Assembly (NCBI GenBank): GCA_944373095.1
Contig: CALWAK010000006.1
Span: forward strand, 1 to 42,519
Source: an uncultured Bacilli bacterium
Lineage (GTDB): Bacteria > Bacillota_I > Bacilli_A > RF39 > UBA660
Length of the DNA stretch: 42,519 nucleotides
Direction of reading: 5' to 3'
Of this stretch, positions 1 through 8,791 are shown one piece after another. Position numbers and translations under genes: made by a program. The notes beneath the pieces were generated by a model. It ran no database searches. It saw only the letters and a program-made list of their open reading frames with translations, and was not told the origin of the DNA. How positions within the stretch are numbered: the stretch's first letter is position 1; each line of letters starts with the position of its first letter.

Positions 1-67
1 CTTTCTACATTTTGTTTGGCTATAACTATTATATCACGATTTTAAGCTTATCAGTCATAAAGTTTAA

Positions 68-511
68 CACAACTTTTTAATAAAAGCTTTGTTACATAAT
101 TGTCATATTGCATATCCCGATGTGTATAATTGGGGTGATCGTAAAGAACATAATTATTATTATACAACTACTTGTAATTGGCTTGTAGAAGAAAAAACTT
201 ATGGAGAAGGTCGATTTCAAAGAACTCATGAAGAATTTAAACCAGATAAACCATTTGGAATTAGTATTGAATCGAGTAATGATTATCCTAAAATACCTAA
301 TGAATTATTATTTAGTAAATATACTTTTAAGAACGAGGAGTTAAAAAATGGTTTATATAATAGCATTTTTGTACAAGATTTTTTGCATTCTAAAAAGTAT
401 AACAAAAAAATTTATGACTTTTTTATGTATAAATTAGATTTAGAATATAAAAGTGTTACAAAAGATGATTTAGTTAATCAAACAACAAGATTTCTAGTTA
501 GAAAAAAATAG
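68..511 (+). pseudogene. C-terminal fragment of an unknown protein, paralogue of the next gene
   Basis: The frame opens after a TAA at 65-67, and the only usable start is a TTG at 89. The translation aligns with the last third of the downstream gene. Shared elements are LLHNC near the start, the GLYNSIF block, the DFFMYKL/DFYMKKL block and a terminal FLVRK. The match begins around base 74 (FLIKALLHNC against YLIKILLHNC), and nothing recognisable of the paralogue lies upstream. I read it as the 3' remnant of a duplicated gene that lost about two thirds of its length. It could still be expressed as a short protein. Function unknown. Confidence 0.6.
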
Positions 512-528
512 TAAAGGATAGATATTAA

Positions 529-1449
529 ATGAGCGAAATTTGGGGAGACTTAAATAATAATAATAAAAATACTAGTTATTTTAATGGTGTTTTGTACCAT
601 GATCTAACCCTTGCTAATTTAGTTTCATATATTGAGGGATATTTTGAAAAAGATATATGTGAAGATTCAATGGTGGATTTCTTTGGTAAAGATAATTTAT
701 CAAAGATTATTTCAGGTACAACTAGATATATTCCACATGAACTTTTTTTACATAATTTTTCTGAAGAAAAGATATATAAAATTTTATCTTTTATCTTTAA
801 TTACTTATATTTACATATTGGAACAACGGATAAAAGTTATACGTATTTACATACTTTATTATCGTTACCTAAAACTAAATATAAATCAGATTTTATATTA
901 AAACTTATAAAGCAAGCTTCTGAATTTAATTTTAATTTTAATTATAAGCCATTAGATGAAATACCTATATATAATTGGGCAATTGGAGGTAGATCTTATG
1001 CTGGTAAAATAGTTGAATTTAGAAAATTACTGCCAAACTACTATGATTATAATTTTAGAGATAGTAATAATTTAAATGCTAACGAATTAATTTATTTAAT
1101 AAAAATACTTTTACATAATTGTTATTATAAAGACGATTATATGCAAGACGATCTGTGTTATGAAACTAGCGTTTCAGATACTTCAGTATTTATTGGTAAA
1201 GGTTACTTTGGAGAGGCTAAAATAAGTGATAAGGAACTTTTATTTGAAGAATATAATTTAAATTCGCATGCTTTAAAATATGGCTTATATAATAGTATAT
1301 TTTTTAACGACTTTAAAAGCGGAGAGGATTATGATTGTAATGAAATAATTCGTGATTTTTATATGAAAAAATTAAATTTAAAGTATGAAGAAATTCCTTT
1401 TGAAAATTGTGATAAGTTAAAAACAGGATTTTTAGTCAGAAAAAGATAA
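529..1449 (+). CDS. Hypothetical protein, 306 aa
   Basis: This is a complete frame from ATG, preceded by an AAAGGA ribosome site (513-518) 10 bases upstream. I do not recognise the family. The protein is rich in Tyr, Asn and aromatic residues, with no signal peptide or obvious membrane segment. Its C-terminal third, from LLHNC to the terminal FLVRKR, is shared with the fragment immediately upstream, which shows the frame is real and that the gene has been tandemly duplicated. The GLYNSIFFNDF block is the best conserved part. It ends 11 bases before the convergent LysR gene. Confidence 0.7.
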   Translation: MSEIWGDLNNNNKNTSYFNGVLYHDLTLANLVSYIEGYFEKDICEDSMVDFFGKDNLSKIISGTTRYIPHELFLHNFSEEKIYKILSFIFNYLYLHIGTTDKSYTYLHTLLSLPKTKYKSDFILKLIKQASEFNFNFNYKPLDEIPIYNWAIGGRSYAGKIVEFRKLLPNYYDYNFRDSNNLNANELIYLIKILLHNCYYKDDYMQDDLCYETSVSDTSVFIGKGYFGEAKISDKELLFEEYNLNSHALKYGLYNSIFFNDFKSGEDYDCNEIIRDFYMKKLNLKYEEIPFENCDKLKTGFLVRKR

Positions 1450-1468
1450 AAATAGTTATTCTATTTTA
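1447..1468. terminator. Possible bidirectional terminator between convergent genes
   Basis: AAAATAG (1449-1455) pairs perfectly with CTATTTT (1461-1467) across a 5-base loop, flanked by A and T runs. It sits between the stop codons of two convergent genes. The stem is almost all A/T, so it is weak. Confidence 0.4.
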
Positions 1469-2333
1469 AAACTTCAATAAATTTAACAGCAATATTACTT
1501 AAATTTTTATCATTTAAAGTTATTAAACTAATATATCTATTTTCTAATGGTATATTACTTTTTAATTGATAAATAATATTTTTATCAAGTTCATCATTTA
1601 AATATTCTTTTATTACTAAACCAATTCCTAAACCCATTTTAATAAATTCTAATACTAATGTACTACTAGTAAATTCCATTTTAGGAGTAATAGTAATATT
1701 TTGATTATTTAAAATTTTTTCTAAATAATATCTTGTAGTAGAACCAGTACTTTGTAATATAAGAGGTAGATGCTTAATATTATCATAAGTAATTATAATA
1801 TCTTTATATTCTTTAGTACCAGCAAAGAAGGTAGTTAATTTTTGTAACTTGGTAATTGTAAAATCATTTGGGATATCACATGGTGTATTAATAATAATAA
1901 AATCGATAATACCCATTCTTACTTTTTTTATTAATTCCTTATCAGAACCAGTAATAATATTTATTTTAATATTAGGATATTTTTTATAGAATTTTTCAAT
2001 ATATTTACATAAATATTTTTCAACAATAGTTTTACTAGTACCAATAGATAAAACACCATAGTTTATATCATTAATACTTTTTACTTTATCTTCAATATTA
2101 TTTAAAATAAATAAAGCATTTTCTACTTCTTTATATAATTCTAATCCTGCCTCAGTTAAATAAACACCACTTCTATTTCTAATAAATAAAGTACAATCTA
2201 ATTGATTTTCTAAATTCTTAATAGCTTTACTAACAGCAGGTTGACTAATTAATAATTCGTGACTAGCTTTAGTAATATTTTTATTTTTAGCAACTACGTA
2301 AAATGTTTTATATAATTCAAAATTAATATTCAT
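1461..2333 (-). CDS. LysR-family transcriptional regulator
   Basis: A 290-residue protein of typical LysR length. The N-terminal winged helix-turn-helix is clear: FYVVAKNKNITKASHEL, then ISQPAVSKAIKNLENQL, then LFIRN, covering about residues 10-55. The rest fits the two-lobed effector domain (LSIGTSKTIVEKYL, GIIDFIIINTPC, MGLGIGLVIKEYL). ATG start with AAGGGAG upstream. It is transcribed divergently from the phosphoesterase gene at 2453, the usual arrangement when a LysR protein controls its neighbour, but no inducer or target can be read from the sequence. Confidence 0.92.
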   Translation of the reverse strand: MNINFELYKTFYVVAKNKNITKASHELLISQPAVSKAIKNLENQLDCTLFIRNRSGVYLTEAGLELYKEVENALFILNNIEDKVKSINDINYGVLSIGTSKTIVEKYLCKYIEKFYKKYPNIKINIITGSDKELIKKVRMGIIDFIIINTPCDIPNDFTITKLQKLTTFFAGTKEYKDIIITYDNIKHLPLILQSTGSTTRYYLEKILNNQNITITPKMEFTSSTLVLEFIKMGLGIGLVIKEYLNDELDKNIIYQLKSNIPLENRYISLITLNDKNLSNIAVKFIEVLK

Positions 2334-2401
2334 ATAATAATCTCCCTTTTTAATAAAGTGCTTTCTATAATAACATATATTTATTGATTGTAAATAATTT
2401 A

Positions 2402-2430
2402 TTGTATCTATTTAAGTTTTTATGTATAAT
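2402..2430 (+). promoter_or_regulatory. Sigma-A-type promoter for the phosphoesterase gene
   Basis: TTGTAT (2402-2407), 17 bases, TATAAT (2425-2430). It lies 22 bases upstream of the ATG at 2453 and downstream of the in-frame TTG at 2384, so the longer frame cannot be the translated one if this promoter is used. Confidence 0.6.
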
Positions 2431-2452
2431 AACTAGTACTTTTGGGGGCTAT

Positions 2453-3565
2453 ATGAGTAATTTTAAAGATATTTTCAATATATTTAATTATGATTTAGAA
2501 TTTATTATCTTAAAAAATAAAATATTAGATGCAATTGATTCTGAAAAGTGGTTAACTTTAGGTGAAATATGTAATGTATTACATAGTAAAGGAATTGATT
2601 TGTCTAATAATGAAATATTAAAACTGCTTAATTTTTTGATAATTGAATCGGGAAGTATTATAAGAAGAGATTTTATTAATGAAGGGACAAAATATTTTAA
2701 AGTTAATGATTATGTTAAAAAATCTAATTATACTAAATTTTATTCTAATTTAAATTTAGATGGATTAAATAGGGCAATTGTTATATCTGATACTCATATC
2801 GGTAATCCAAACTTAGAAGATTATTTATTAATTAATAGTATTTATGATTTTGCTATTAAAAAAGGAATTAGTACTATATTTCATTTAGGCGATTTATTTG
2901 GTGCTACTAAAAATTCAAAAGTAGAAGAATTAGAAAGAGAGTTAAACTTATTTTTAACCAGATATCCTAATATTAACGAAGTAAAAACGTATGCTTTAGT
3001 AGGTAACCATGATAAATATATTAATTATTATTTAGAAAGTGGAGCTTTTTTTGAAACTTCTGATTTACGAGCATTAACATACTTTAATCCTAATTTTTAT
3101 ATGTTCTCTTATAATAATAGTTATAATCCCTATAATACTGGTAGTTTAACATCTTATTTAGATAATCTTCAGGTTCATTTTAGTCACTTTTTATATATAA
3201 GTTATATGTTTTCATACTACCCCATAAATGGTATTGAAGATTTAATTAAATATCCAGCTAATTTATTTATTGATTTAAAGAATGATATATTATTATCTGG
3301 TCACATTCATCAAGCATTTTTTTATAAAACTTATCTTCCTGATTTTAAACATAATACTTTTTATTTAGGTGTACCTGCTTTAAATAAATCTAATTTAAAT
3401 AAGACTATTGGTTATATTTTAAATTTTAATAGAGATAGTAATAATAAGGTAGTTAGTATTGATATCGAAGTATTACAAGTTGATAATAATTATCATATTA
3501 GTATTAAGGAAATTATCCATCATGATTTTGATAAAGAGTGTAAAACTTTAAAAAGAATGCTTTAA
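2453..3565 (+). CDS. Calcineurin-like metallophosphoesterase with N-terminal winged-helix-like region
   Basis: The protein has 370 residues from the ATG at 2453, chosen because GGGGG lies just upstream and a promoter lies between it and the longer TTG-started frame at 2384. Metallophosphoesterase motifs appear in order: SDTHIG (Asp113, His115), HLGDLFG, VGNHD and SGHIHQ, which together build the two-metal centre. About 100 residues precede the catalytic domain and look like a small helical, winged-helix-like region (LTLGEICNVLHSKGIDLS). Substrate cannot be deduced. The leader GGGGGCTATATG is identical to that of the gene at 9390. Confidence 0.85.
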   Translation: MSNFKDIFNIFNYDLEFIILKNKILDAIDSEKWLTLGEICNVLHSKGIDLSNNEILKLLNFLIIESGSIIRRDFINEGTKYFKVNDYVKKSNYTKFYSNLNLDGLNRAIVISDTHIGNPNLEDYLLINSIYDFAIKKGISTIFHLGDLFGATKNSKVEELERELNLFLTRYPNINEVKTYALVGNHDKYINYYLESGAFFETSDLRALTYFNPNFYMFSYNNSYNPYNTGSLTSYLDNLQVHFSHFLYISYMFSYYPINGIEDLIKYPANLFIDLKNDILLSGHIHQAFFYKTYLPDFKHNTFYLGVPALNKSNLNKTIGYILNFNRDSNNKVVSIDIEVLQVDNNYHISIKEIIHHDFDKECKTLKRML

Positions 3566-3593
3566 ACATAACTTGTAGTTATCTATATATAAC

Positions 3594-3623
3594 AAATATG
3601 TTTTTTACATATTTCTTTTTTTT
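3594..3623 (+). terminator. Rho-independent terminator after the phosphoesterase gene
   Basis: AAATATGT (3594-3601) pairs with ACATATTT (3607-3614) around a T5 loop and is followed by a T run (3616-3623). The stem is AT-rich. Confidence 0.5.
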
Positions 3624-3668
3624 ATTTAAGATATATTCTGTCTTTTAAAGACAAAAGGGAGGATATAT

Positions 3669-4502
3669 ATGGCAAGTTTTGTAGTTCACAATATTGCAGG
3701 AGAAAAATTTTTACAACTTTTAGAAGAATCAGGTATAAATTTATCCCCAGAACAAAAAGATAAGTTTTTATTAGGTAATTTAATAGTTGATTCTTCTAAA
3801 ATAAAAAAAGTAATACCAGAAGGAATAAGTGCTGAAGAATTAAAGAAAATAAAAGAATATTATCGAAATTTAATTCAAGATGAGAAAATTGCTACGCATT
3901 TTAGAGATAGTAATGATTTAGAGCTATGTATTCAAAAACCAGATTTAAGTAAATTTATTAATAAATATGGTAATTTATTTATGGAAGATATATCTGTATT
4001 AGGTTATTTTTTTCATTTATTTACTGATAAATTATTTTTTGAAGATTTATTTAAAGCAACTTTTAGTTGTTTAGATAAAGATAATAAAGAAACTAATTAT
4101 GCTAAGGAAGTTACATCTATGTATGTAAAGAAAAATGGTAAAATTTATAATCCAATTGATTTTTGGAATGGTGAAAAAAGAGAAAGTATTTATCATGATT
4201 ATACAGTAATGAATAAGATTCTTTTAGAATATTATGGTTGTGTTTTTGATAAAACTAGATTAGTAGATAGTTCTAAAACTTTTATAAATCCTGGTATAGA
4301 AGAAGTAGATTATGGTAATATTACTTCAGTATTAAATAAAACAGATGCTTTTATAAAAGAAAGTTACGCTACTGAAGATAACACTTTATATGTATTTGAT
4401 TATGAGATGGTAAAAAGCTTTATTAGTATAGTAGCACATAATTTCTTTAATACTTATTATGATTTAATTAAAATGTCTATTTCAAGTGGAAGATTATTAT
4501 AA
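3669..4502 (+). CDS. Zinc-dependent phospholipase C-like protein
   Basis: A 277-residue cytosolic-looking protein with no signal peptide. It has the spaced His/Asp pattern of the zinc-dependent phospholipase C-like family common in Bacillota: an N-terminal His (VVHNIAGEKF), LLGNLIVDSS, ATHFRDS, then LGYFFHLFTDKLFF. These are the positions expected to bind the metals. Family members are mostly uncharacterised, and the lack of an export signal argues against a secreted toxin. The start is preceded by GGGAGG. Its stop overlaps the start of the LOG gene (TAATG), so the two are probably translated together. Confidence 0.65.
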   Translation: MASFVVHNIAGEKFLQLLEESGINLSPEQKDKFLLGNLIVDSSKIKKVIPEGISAEELKKIKEYYRNLIQDEKIATHFRDSNDLELCIQKPDLSKFINKYGNLFMEDISVLGYFFHLFTDKLFFEDLFKATFSCLDKDNKETNYAKEVTSMYVKKNGKIYNPIDFWNGEKRESIYHDYTVMNKILLEYYGCVFDKTRLVDSSKTFINPGIEEVDYGNITSVLNKTDAFIKESYATEDNTLYVFDYEMVKSFISIVAHNFFNTYYDLIKMSISSGRLL

Positions 4503-5053
4503 TGAATAATAATGTATTAGTAGGTGGTTCTTCATCTTCTAATTTGGCTAAAGTCTATTATGATGAAGCATATTTAGTAGGAGATTATCTAGCTAAAAAA
4601 GGTTATAACCTAGTATGTGGGTGTACTTGTGGGTTAATGAACACTGTTAGCTTAGCCTTTAAAAATAATGGTATGAGTGTTCAAATAATGGAAACTAAGA
4701 ATGATTTAGTAGATTATTATCCATATCCGATGCAATTATTTCCTAGTGTTTGTGATCGTAAGAAAGCATTATATAATAATGTTTCCCTAGCAGTGTTTTT
4801 ACCCGGTGGTATTGGAACATTTGATGAATTATTTGGGGCGATTGAAAGCAATAGGTGTAAAGATGTATCTTATCCAGTTATTATTGTTAATATTAATCAT
4901 TACTATGATAATTTACTTTTGATGTTAGAAACTATGTACAAAGAGTCTTTTGCTACTGAAGAAAAAAGAAACTTATATAGTGTTGTAAATAATATTAATG
5001 AATTAGATAACTTATTGAAATCTAATAATTTTAAATTAGTTAGAAAAAAGTAG
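4502..5053 (+). CDS. LOG-family protein (Rossmann-fold nucleotide phosphoribohydrolase)
   Basis: A 183-residue protein matching the LOG/TIGR00730 family, once annotated as lysine decarboxylase. It opens with VGGSSSSN, has CGCTCGLMNTV where the family carries a glycine-rich loop, and then PGGIGTFDELFGAIE, the family signature (PGGxGTxxE). Characterised members release ribose 5-phosphate from nucleoside monophosphates. Deviations from the usual GGGxxGLMG loop leave the substrate open. It overlaps the preceding gene by one base and is followed at once by a terminator. Confidence 0.85.
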   Translation: MNNNVLVGGSSSSNLAKVYYDEAYLVGDYLAKKGYNLVCGCTCGLMNTVSLAFKNNGMSVQIMETKNDLVDYYPYPMQLFPSVCDRKKALYNNVSLAVFLPGGIGTFDELFGAIESNRCKDVSYPVIIVNINHYYDNLLLMLETMYKESFATEEKRNLYSVVNNINELDNLLKSNNFKLVRKK

Positions 5054-5074
5054 AACAAAATCGTTCTACTTTTT
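5048..5074 (+). terminator. Rho-independent terminator after the LOG gene
   Basis: AAGTAGAAC (5048-5056) pairs with GTTCTACTT (5063-5071) around AAAATC, with a T run at 5070-5074. It overlaps the stop codon. Confidence 0.8.
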
Positions 5075-5079
5075 AATAT

Positions 5080-5106
5080 AAAAAAACATCTTACTAAAGT
5101 AAGATG
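5080..5106 (-). terminator. Rho-independent terminator of the tRNA operon
   Basis: Read on the minus strand, CATCTTAC (5106-5099) pairs with GTAAGATG (5094-5087) around a 4-base loop and is followed by a T run (5086-5080). It lies 14 bases past the tRNA-Glu 3' end, back to back with the terminator of the opposing LOG gene. Confidence 0.85.
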
Positions 5107-5119
5107 GAATAATCAAAAT

Positions 5120-5195
5120 TGGTGACCTGTACGGGATTTGAACCCATGAATGTATGCGTGAAAGGCATATGTGTTAACCGCTTCACCAACAGGCC
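5120..5195 (-). tRNA. tRNA-Glu (anticodon UUC)
   Basis: A 76-base cloverleaf on the minus strand. The acceptor GGCCUGU pairs with ACAGGUC (one G-U). The D arm is GUGAAGCGGUUAAC, the anticodon loop CUUUCAC reads UUC, and the T arm carries GGUUCAAAUCC. The 3' CCA is encoded. It matches the standard bacterial tRNA-Glu. Confidence 0.96.
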
Positions 5196-5200
5196 ATAAA

Positions 5201-5277
<77 letters not shown>

Positions 5278-5297
5278 AATCGCTGCTGACTACTTAA

Positions 5298-5325
5298 TTC
5301 TACTAAAAAAAATAATTATTTGCAA
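5298..5325 (-). promoter_or_regulatory. Promoter of the tRNA-Ile/tRNA-Glu operon
   Basis: On the minus strand: TTGCAA (5325-5320), 16 bases, TAGAAT (5303-5298), about 20 bases before the tRNA-Ile 5' end. It is divergent from the promoter at 5333-5362. Confidence 0.6.
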
Positions 5326-5332
5326 GACTTTT

Positions 5333-5362
5333 TTAACATTTTTTGAAAAAAATTGCTATAAT
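5333..5362 (+). promoter_or_regulatory. Promoter of the 5383-9372 gene cluster
   Basis: TTAACA (5333-5338), 18 bases, TATAAT (5357-5362) preceded by TGC, an extended -10. The predicted start point near 5369 makes the GTG at 5371 an unlikely start codon and favours the ATG at 5383. Confidence 0.6.
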
Positions 5363-5382
5363 GTTTGTAGGTGATAGGTCTA

Positions 5383-5664
5383 ATGCAAAAAAAAGTACTA
5401 AATGATAAGGAATTTAATGAAAGTAAAACTGGTAAAGAGATAAATCAAAGATTAAAAAGAGTATTTGTAATAGGAGTACTTTGTATTTTATTTGGTTTGA
5501 TATATTTAATAACTAATATAGTTTTAAAAGAAGAATGGTATGAATATATAACACCAGTATTATTATTTATCTTTGGTCCTATATTTATATATAATTCTTT
5601 TTCTATTAGAAGATCTAGAGTTAATGAATTTAATTATTATAATAGGTATCATAATAAAAAGTAG
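5383..5664 (+). CDS. Small two-helix membrane protein, 93 aa
   Basis: The start is set at the ATG at 5383, because the GTG at 5371 would sit almost at the transcription start, whereas AGGTGAT upstream of 5383 serves as ribosome site. The protein has a charged N-terminal part, two hydrophobic segments (FVIGVLCILFGLIYLITNIV and ITPVLLFIFGPIFIYNSF) and a basic, Tyr/Asn-rich tail. I do not recognise a family. It lies 5 bases before priA and is probably co-transcribed with it. Confidence 0.6.
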   Translation: MQKKVLNDKEFNESKTGKEINQRLKRVFVIGVLCILFGLIYLITNIVLKEEWYEYITPVLLFIFGPIFIYNSFSIRRSRVNEFNYYNRYHNKK

Positions 5665-5669
5665 GCTTT

Positions 5670-7850
5670 ATGTACGCAGATGTCTTAATTGAATATACAA
5701 ATAAATCTATTGATAAAACATTTACTTATTTAATACCTAATGAATTAATTAGTATTATAAAAGTTGGAATGATAGTAAATGTAGGTTTTGGGAAAAAAAT
5801 AGTTAATGGGTTAATAATTAATATTCATGATACCTATGATAAAGATTATGATTTAAAAAGTATACTAAATATAGTAGATACTGATTTAATATTTGATAAA
5901 GAAATGTTTTCTTTAGCAACATATTTAGCTAAAGAAACTATATGCAGTAAAATGAGTGCGGTTAAATGTATGCTACCATCTAGTTTAAAATTAGGTTCAA
6001 AAAAACATGATTATAATAAATATGATACTTATATTAAATTAAATGATTCTATAGATATAACTGAATATATAAATAAGAATAAGAAATATCCTAAAAGAAT
6101 AGAACTTATAAAGTATTTAAAAGATAATACTAAAGTGTTAAAAAAAGATATTAAATCTAGTGTATTAAATACTTTAATAAAAGATAATATAATTATCTTA
6201 GAAAAAGAAAAAGTTTATAGAATAGTTCCTAATAAAGATGATAAGTATATAAAACCAATACTTACTAAAGATCAAGAAAATGCTATAAATTCTATAGAAT
6301 TAAATAAGTATAAAACTTATTTGTTACATGGAGTAACTGGATCTGGCAAAACAGAAGTATATATGGAACTAATTGATAAAGTATTACTATTAAATAAAAC
6401 GGCATTAGTTTTAATACCTGAAATATCTTTAACTACGCAAATAATTAATAGATTTTATCAAAGATTTGGTAATATTGTTGCTATATTTAATAGTGCTTTA
6501 TCAGAAGGTGAAAAATATGATGAATACCAAAAAATATATCATAATGAAATTAAAATAGTAGTAGGTACTCGTAGTGCTATTTTTACACCTTTAAAAAATA
6601 TAGGTTTAATAATTTTAGATGAAGAACATTCTGATACTTATAAACAAGAAACTAATCCTAAATATGATACTTTAGATATGGCTAAGTTTAGAGCTGAATA
6701 TAATAATGCTCCTTTAATATTAGGATCGGCAACACCATCTCTTGAATCAATGGCAAGAGCTAAAAAAGGTGTATATGCTTTAATTGAAATGCCAAATAGA
6801 GTCGGAAAATCTATATTACCTAAAATAGATATAGTAGATATGCGAAGTGAAGTATCTAAAAAAAATTATATTATAAGTGAATTATTAGATAATTTAATTA
6901 AAGAAACTCTTAGTAAGAATGAACAAATTATTTTATTATTAAATAGAAGAGGTTATTCTACTATTATTACATGTTCTAGTTGTGGCTATACATATAAATG
7001 TCCTAATTGTGATATATCCTTAACTTATCATAATACTAATAATACTTTAAGATGCCATTATTGTGGATATACAATATTTAAAAGTAGTAATTGTCCTAAG
7101 TGTCATGAAGAATCTTTAAACTATTTAGGTATAGGTACTGAAAAATTAGAAAATATTATTAAAGAAAAATATCCTAATAGTAGAGTAGTTAGAATGGATA
7201 CTGATACAACTCAAAATAAAGGGACTCATGAAAAAATAATTACTAGTTTTAGAAATTACGAATATGATATTTTAATTGGTACCCAAATGGTTAGTAAAGG
7301 ATTAGATTTTCCCTTAGTTACTTTAGTTGGTGTAATAAACTGTGATACATCCCTAAATATGCCAGATTTTAGAAGTGGAGAAAAAACTTATGCTTTATTA
7401 AGTCAAGTAGCGGGACGTGCTGGTAGAAGTGATAGATTTGGTAGAGTAGTTTTACAAACCTTTAATCCAGATAATCAGTACTTAGAATTTGTATGTAAAA
7501 ATGATTATAATTTATTTTATAACTATGAAATGCAATTTAGAAAGAAACTACAATATCCACCATATTATTATTTAGTTAGTATATTAATAACTAGTAAAGA
7601 TTATGAAAATGTTGATATAGAATCTAAAAAAATATTTAATTATTTAAAAAATAATATATCTAAATCAAGTTTAATATATGGACCAACACCATCACTAGTT
7701 TTTAAAATTAATAATATCTATCGTATGCAAATTATGATAAAATATCGTTATGACGATTTATTATATAATGTCTTAAAATATATAGATAGTATATATGCTA
7801 ATGATAGAAAAATTAATTTAGAAGTATGGTTTAATCCTAATAGAATGTGA
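5670..7850 (+). CDS. priA: Primosomal protein N' (replication restart helicase PriA)
   Basis: A 726-residue 3'-to-5' helicase that reloads the replisome at stalled forks. An N-terminal DNA-binding domain (YADVLIEYTNKSIDKTFTY) leads to Walker A GVTGSGKT (221-228), Walker B DEEH (317-320) and GSATPS. Zinc-binding cysteines follow from Cys435 (CSSCGY, CPNC, CHYCGY, CPKC), then GTQMVSKGLDF and QVAGRAGR, helicase motifs V and VI. Length is near that of other PriA proteins. Its TGA stop overlaps the GTG of the longest fmt frame. The usual neighbour def is absent here. Confidence 0.97.
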   Translation: MYADVLIEYTNKSIDKTFTYLIPNELISIIKVGMIVNVGFGKKIVNGLIINIHDTYDKDYDLKSILNIVDTDLIFDKEMFSLATYLAKETICSKMSAVKCMLPSSLKLGSKKHDYNKYDTYIKLNDSIDITEYINKNKKYPKRIELIKYLKDNTKVLKKDIKSSVLNTLIKDNIIILEKEKVYRIVPNKDDKYIKPILTKDQENAINSIELNKYKTYLLHGVTGSGKTEVYMELIDKVLLLNKTALVLIPEISLTTQIINRFYQRFGNIVAIFNSALSEGEKYDEYQKIYHNEIKIVVGTRSAIFTPLKNIGLIILDEEHSDTYKQETNPKYDTLDMAKFRAEYNNAPLILGSATPSLESMARAKKGVYALIEMPNRVGKSILPKIDIVDMRSEVSKKNYIISELLDNLIKETLSKNEQIILLLNRRGYSTIITCSSCGYTYKCPNCDISLTYHNTNNTLRCHYCGYTIFKSSNCPKCHEESLNYLGIGTEKLENIIKEKYPNSRVVRMDTDTTQNKGTHEKIITSFRNYEYDILIGTQMVSKGLDFPLVTLVGVINCDTSLNMPDFRSGEKTYALLSQVAGRAGRSDRFGRVVLQTFNPDNQYLEFVCKNDYNLFYNYEMQFRKKLQYPPYYYLVSILITSKDYENVDIESKKIFNYLKNNISKSSLIYGPTPSLVFKINNIYRMQIMIKYRYDDLLYNVLKYIDSIYANDRKINLEVWFNPNRM

Positions 7851-7858
7851 GAGATGTT

Positions 7859-8791
7859 ATGAAAGATTTAAAAGTTATATTTATGGGTACTCCAAAATTT
7901 TGTTTACCTGTATTAGATGCATTAATAAAAAATACTAATGTTATATTAGTCGTTAGTCAACCAGATAAATTGGTAGGTAGAAAAAAAGTACTAACACCAA
8001 CACCAGTTAAAAAACTAGCACTAGAAAATAATATTGAAGTATTTCAACCTAGTAAAATTAGAGAAGATTATGAAAAAATTATTTCTTTAAAACCAGATAT
8101 TATAATAACTTGTGCTTATGGTCAAATAATTCCTAAAGCTATATTAGATTGTCCTAAATATGGATGTATAAATGTTCATGCATCGCTTTTACCTTATTTA
8201 AGAGGTGGTGCTCCAATTCAACATTCGATAATAGATGGATATTTAAAAACTGGTATTACTATTATGTATATGGATGAAGCTATGGATACTGGAGATATTA
8301 TATCTAGTAGAGAATTAAGTATAAAAGATACTGATACTTATGGTATTATTCATGATGAATTAAGTAGTATTGCTAAAGATTTATTAATTGATACATTACC
8401 TAGTATTATAAATAATACGAATAGTAGAACAAAACAAGATAGTAAGTTAGCAACTTATGCTTGGAATATAAAAAGGGAAGAAGAACATATTAATTTCTTA
8501 GATAGTGGTATAAATATTGATAGATTAGTTAGAGGTTTAAACCCTAATCCTTATGCTAATACAATAATAGATAATATAGAATACAAAATAGTAAGTGGTT
8601 ATTTTGTTAAAACTACTAAAAGTATTCCAAATAAAATATGTGATATTTCTAAAAAATGTTTAGGAATAGGGTGTAATGATGGAATATATTATGTTACTTC
8701 ACTTAAACCAGCTGGAAAAAATGTTATGGATATAAAAGCTTTTTTAAATGGTATTAATATTGATGTGTTTAAAGATAAGGAAATTAAATAA
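7859..8791 (+). CDS. fmt: Methionyl-tRNA formyltransferase
   Basis: A 310-residue enzyme that formylates initiator Met-tRNA using 10-formyltetrahydrofolate. Recognisable are VIFMGTPKF at the N-terminus, the folate/catalytic block INVHASLLPYLRGGAPI, then GITIMYMDEAMDTGDI, and a C-terminal tRNA-binding domain with WNIKREEEHINF and VRGLNPNPYA. I chose the ATG at 7859 because the GTG at 7847 overlaps priA and adds residues the family lacks. GAGAG serves as ribosome site. Confidence 0.96.
   Translation: MKDLKVIFMGTPKFCLPVLDALIKNTNVILVVSQPDKLVGRKKVLTPTPVKKLALENNIEVFQPSKIREDYEKIISLKPDIIITCAYGQIIPKAILDCPKYGCINVHASLLPYLRGGAPIQHSIIDGYLKTGITIMYMDEAMDTGDIISSRELSIKDTDTYGIIHDELSSIAKDLLIDTLPSIINNTNSRTKQDSKLATYAWNIKREEEHINFLDSGINIDRLVRGLNPNPYANTIIDNIEYKIVSGYFVKTTKSIPNKICDISKKCLGIGCNDGIYYVTSLKPAGKNVMDIKAFLNGINIDVFKDKEIK

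Noticed and set aside
1-67. Possible mobile-element end at the left window edge
   Set aside because: No inverted repeat partner or transposase sequence can be seen in this short stretch.
632-901. Alternative frame inside the 306-aa gene
   Set aside because: It overlaps a better-supported frame and encodes low-complexity Ile/Tyr sequence only.
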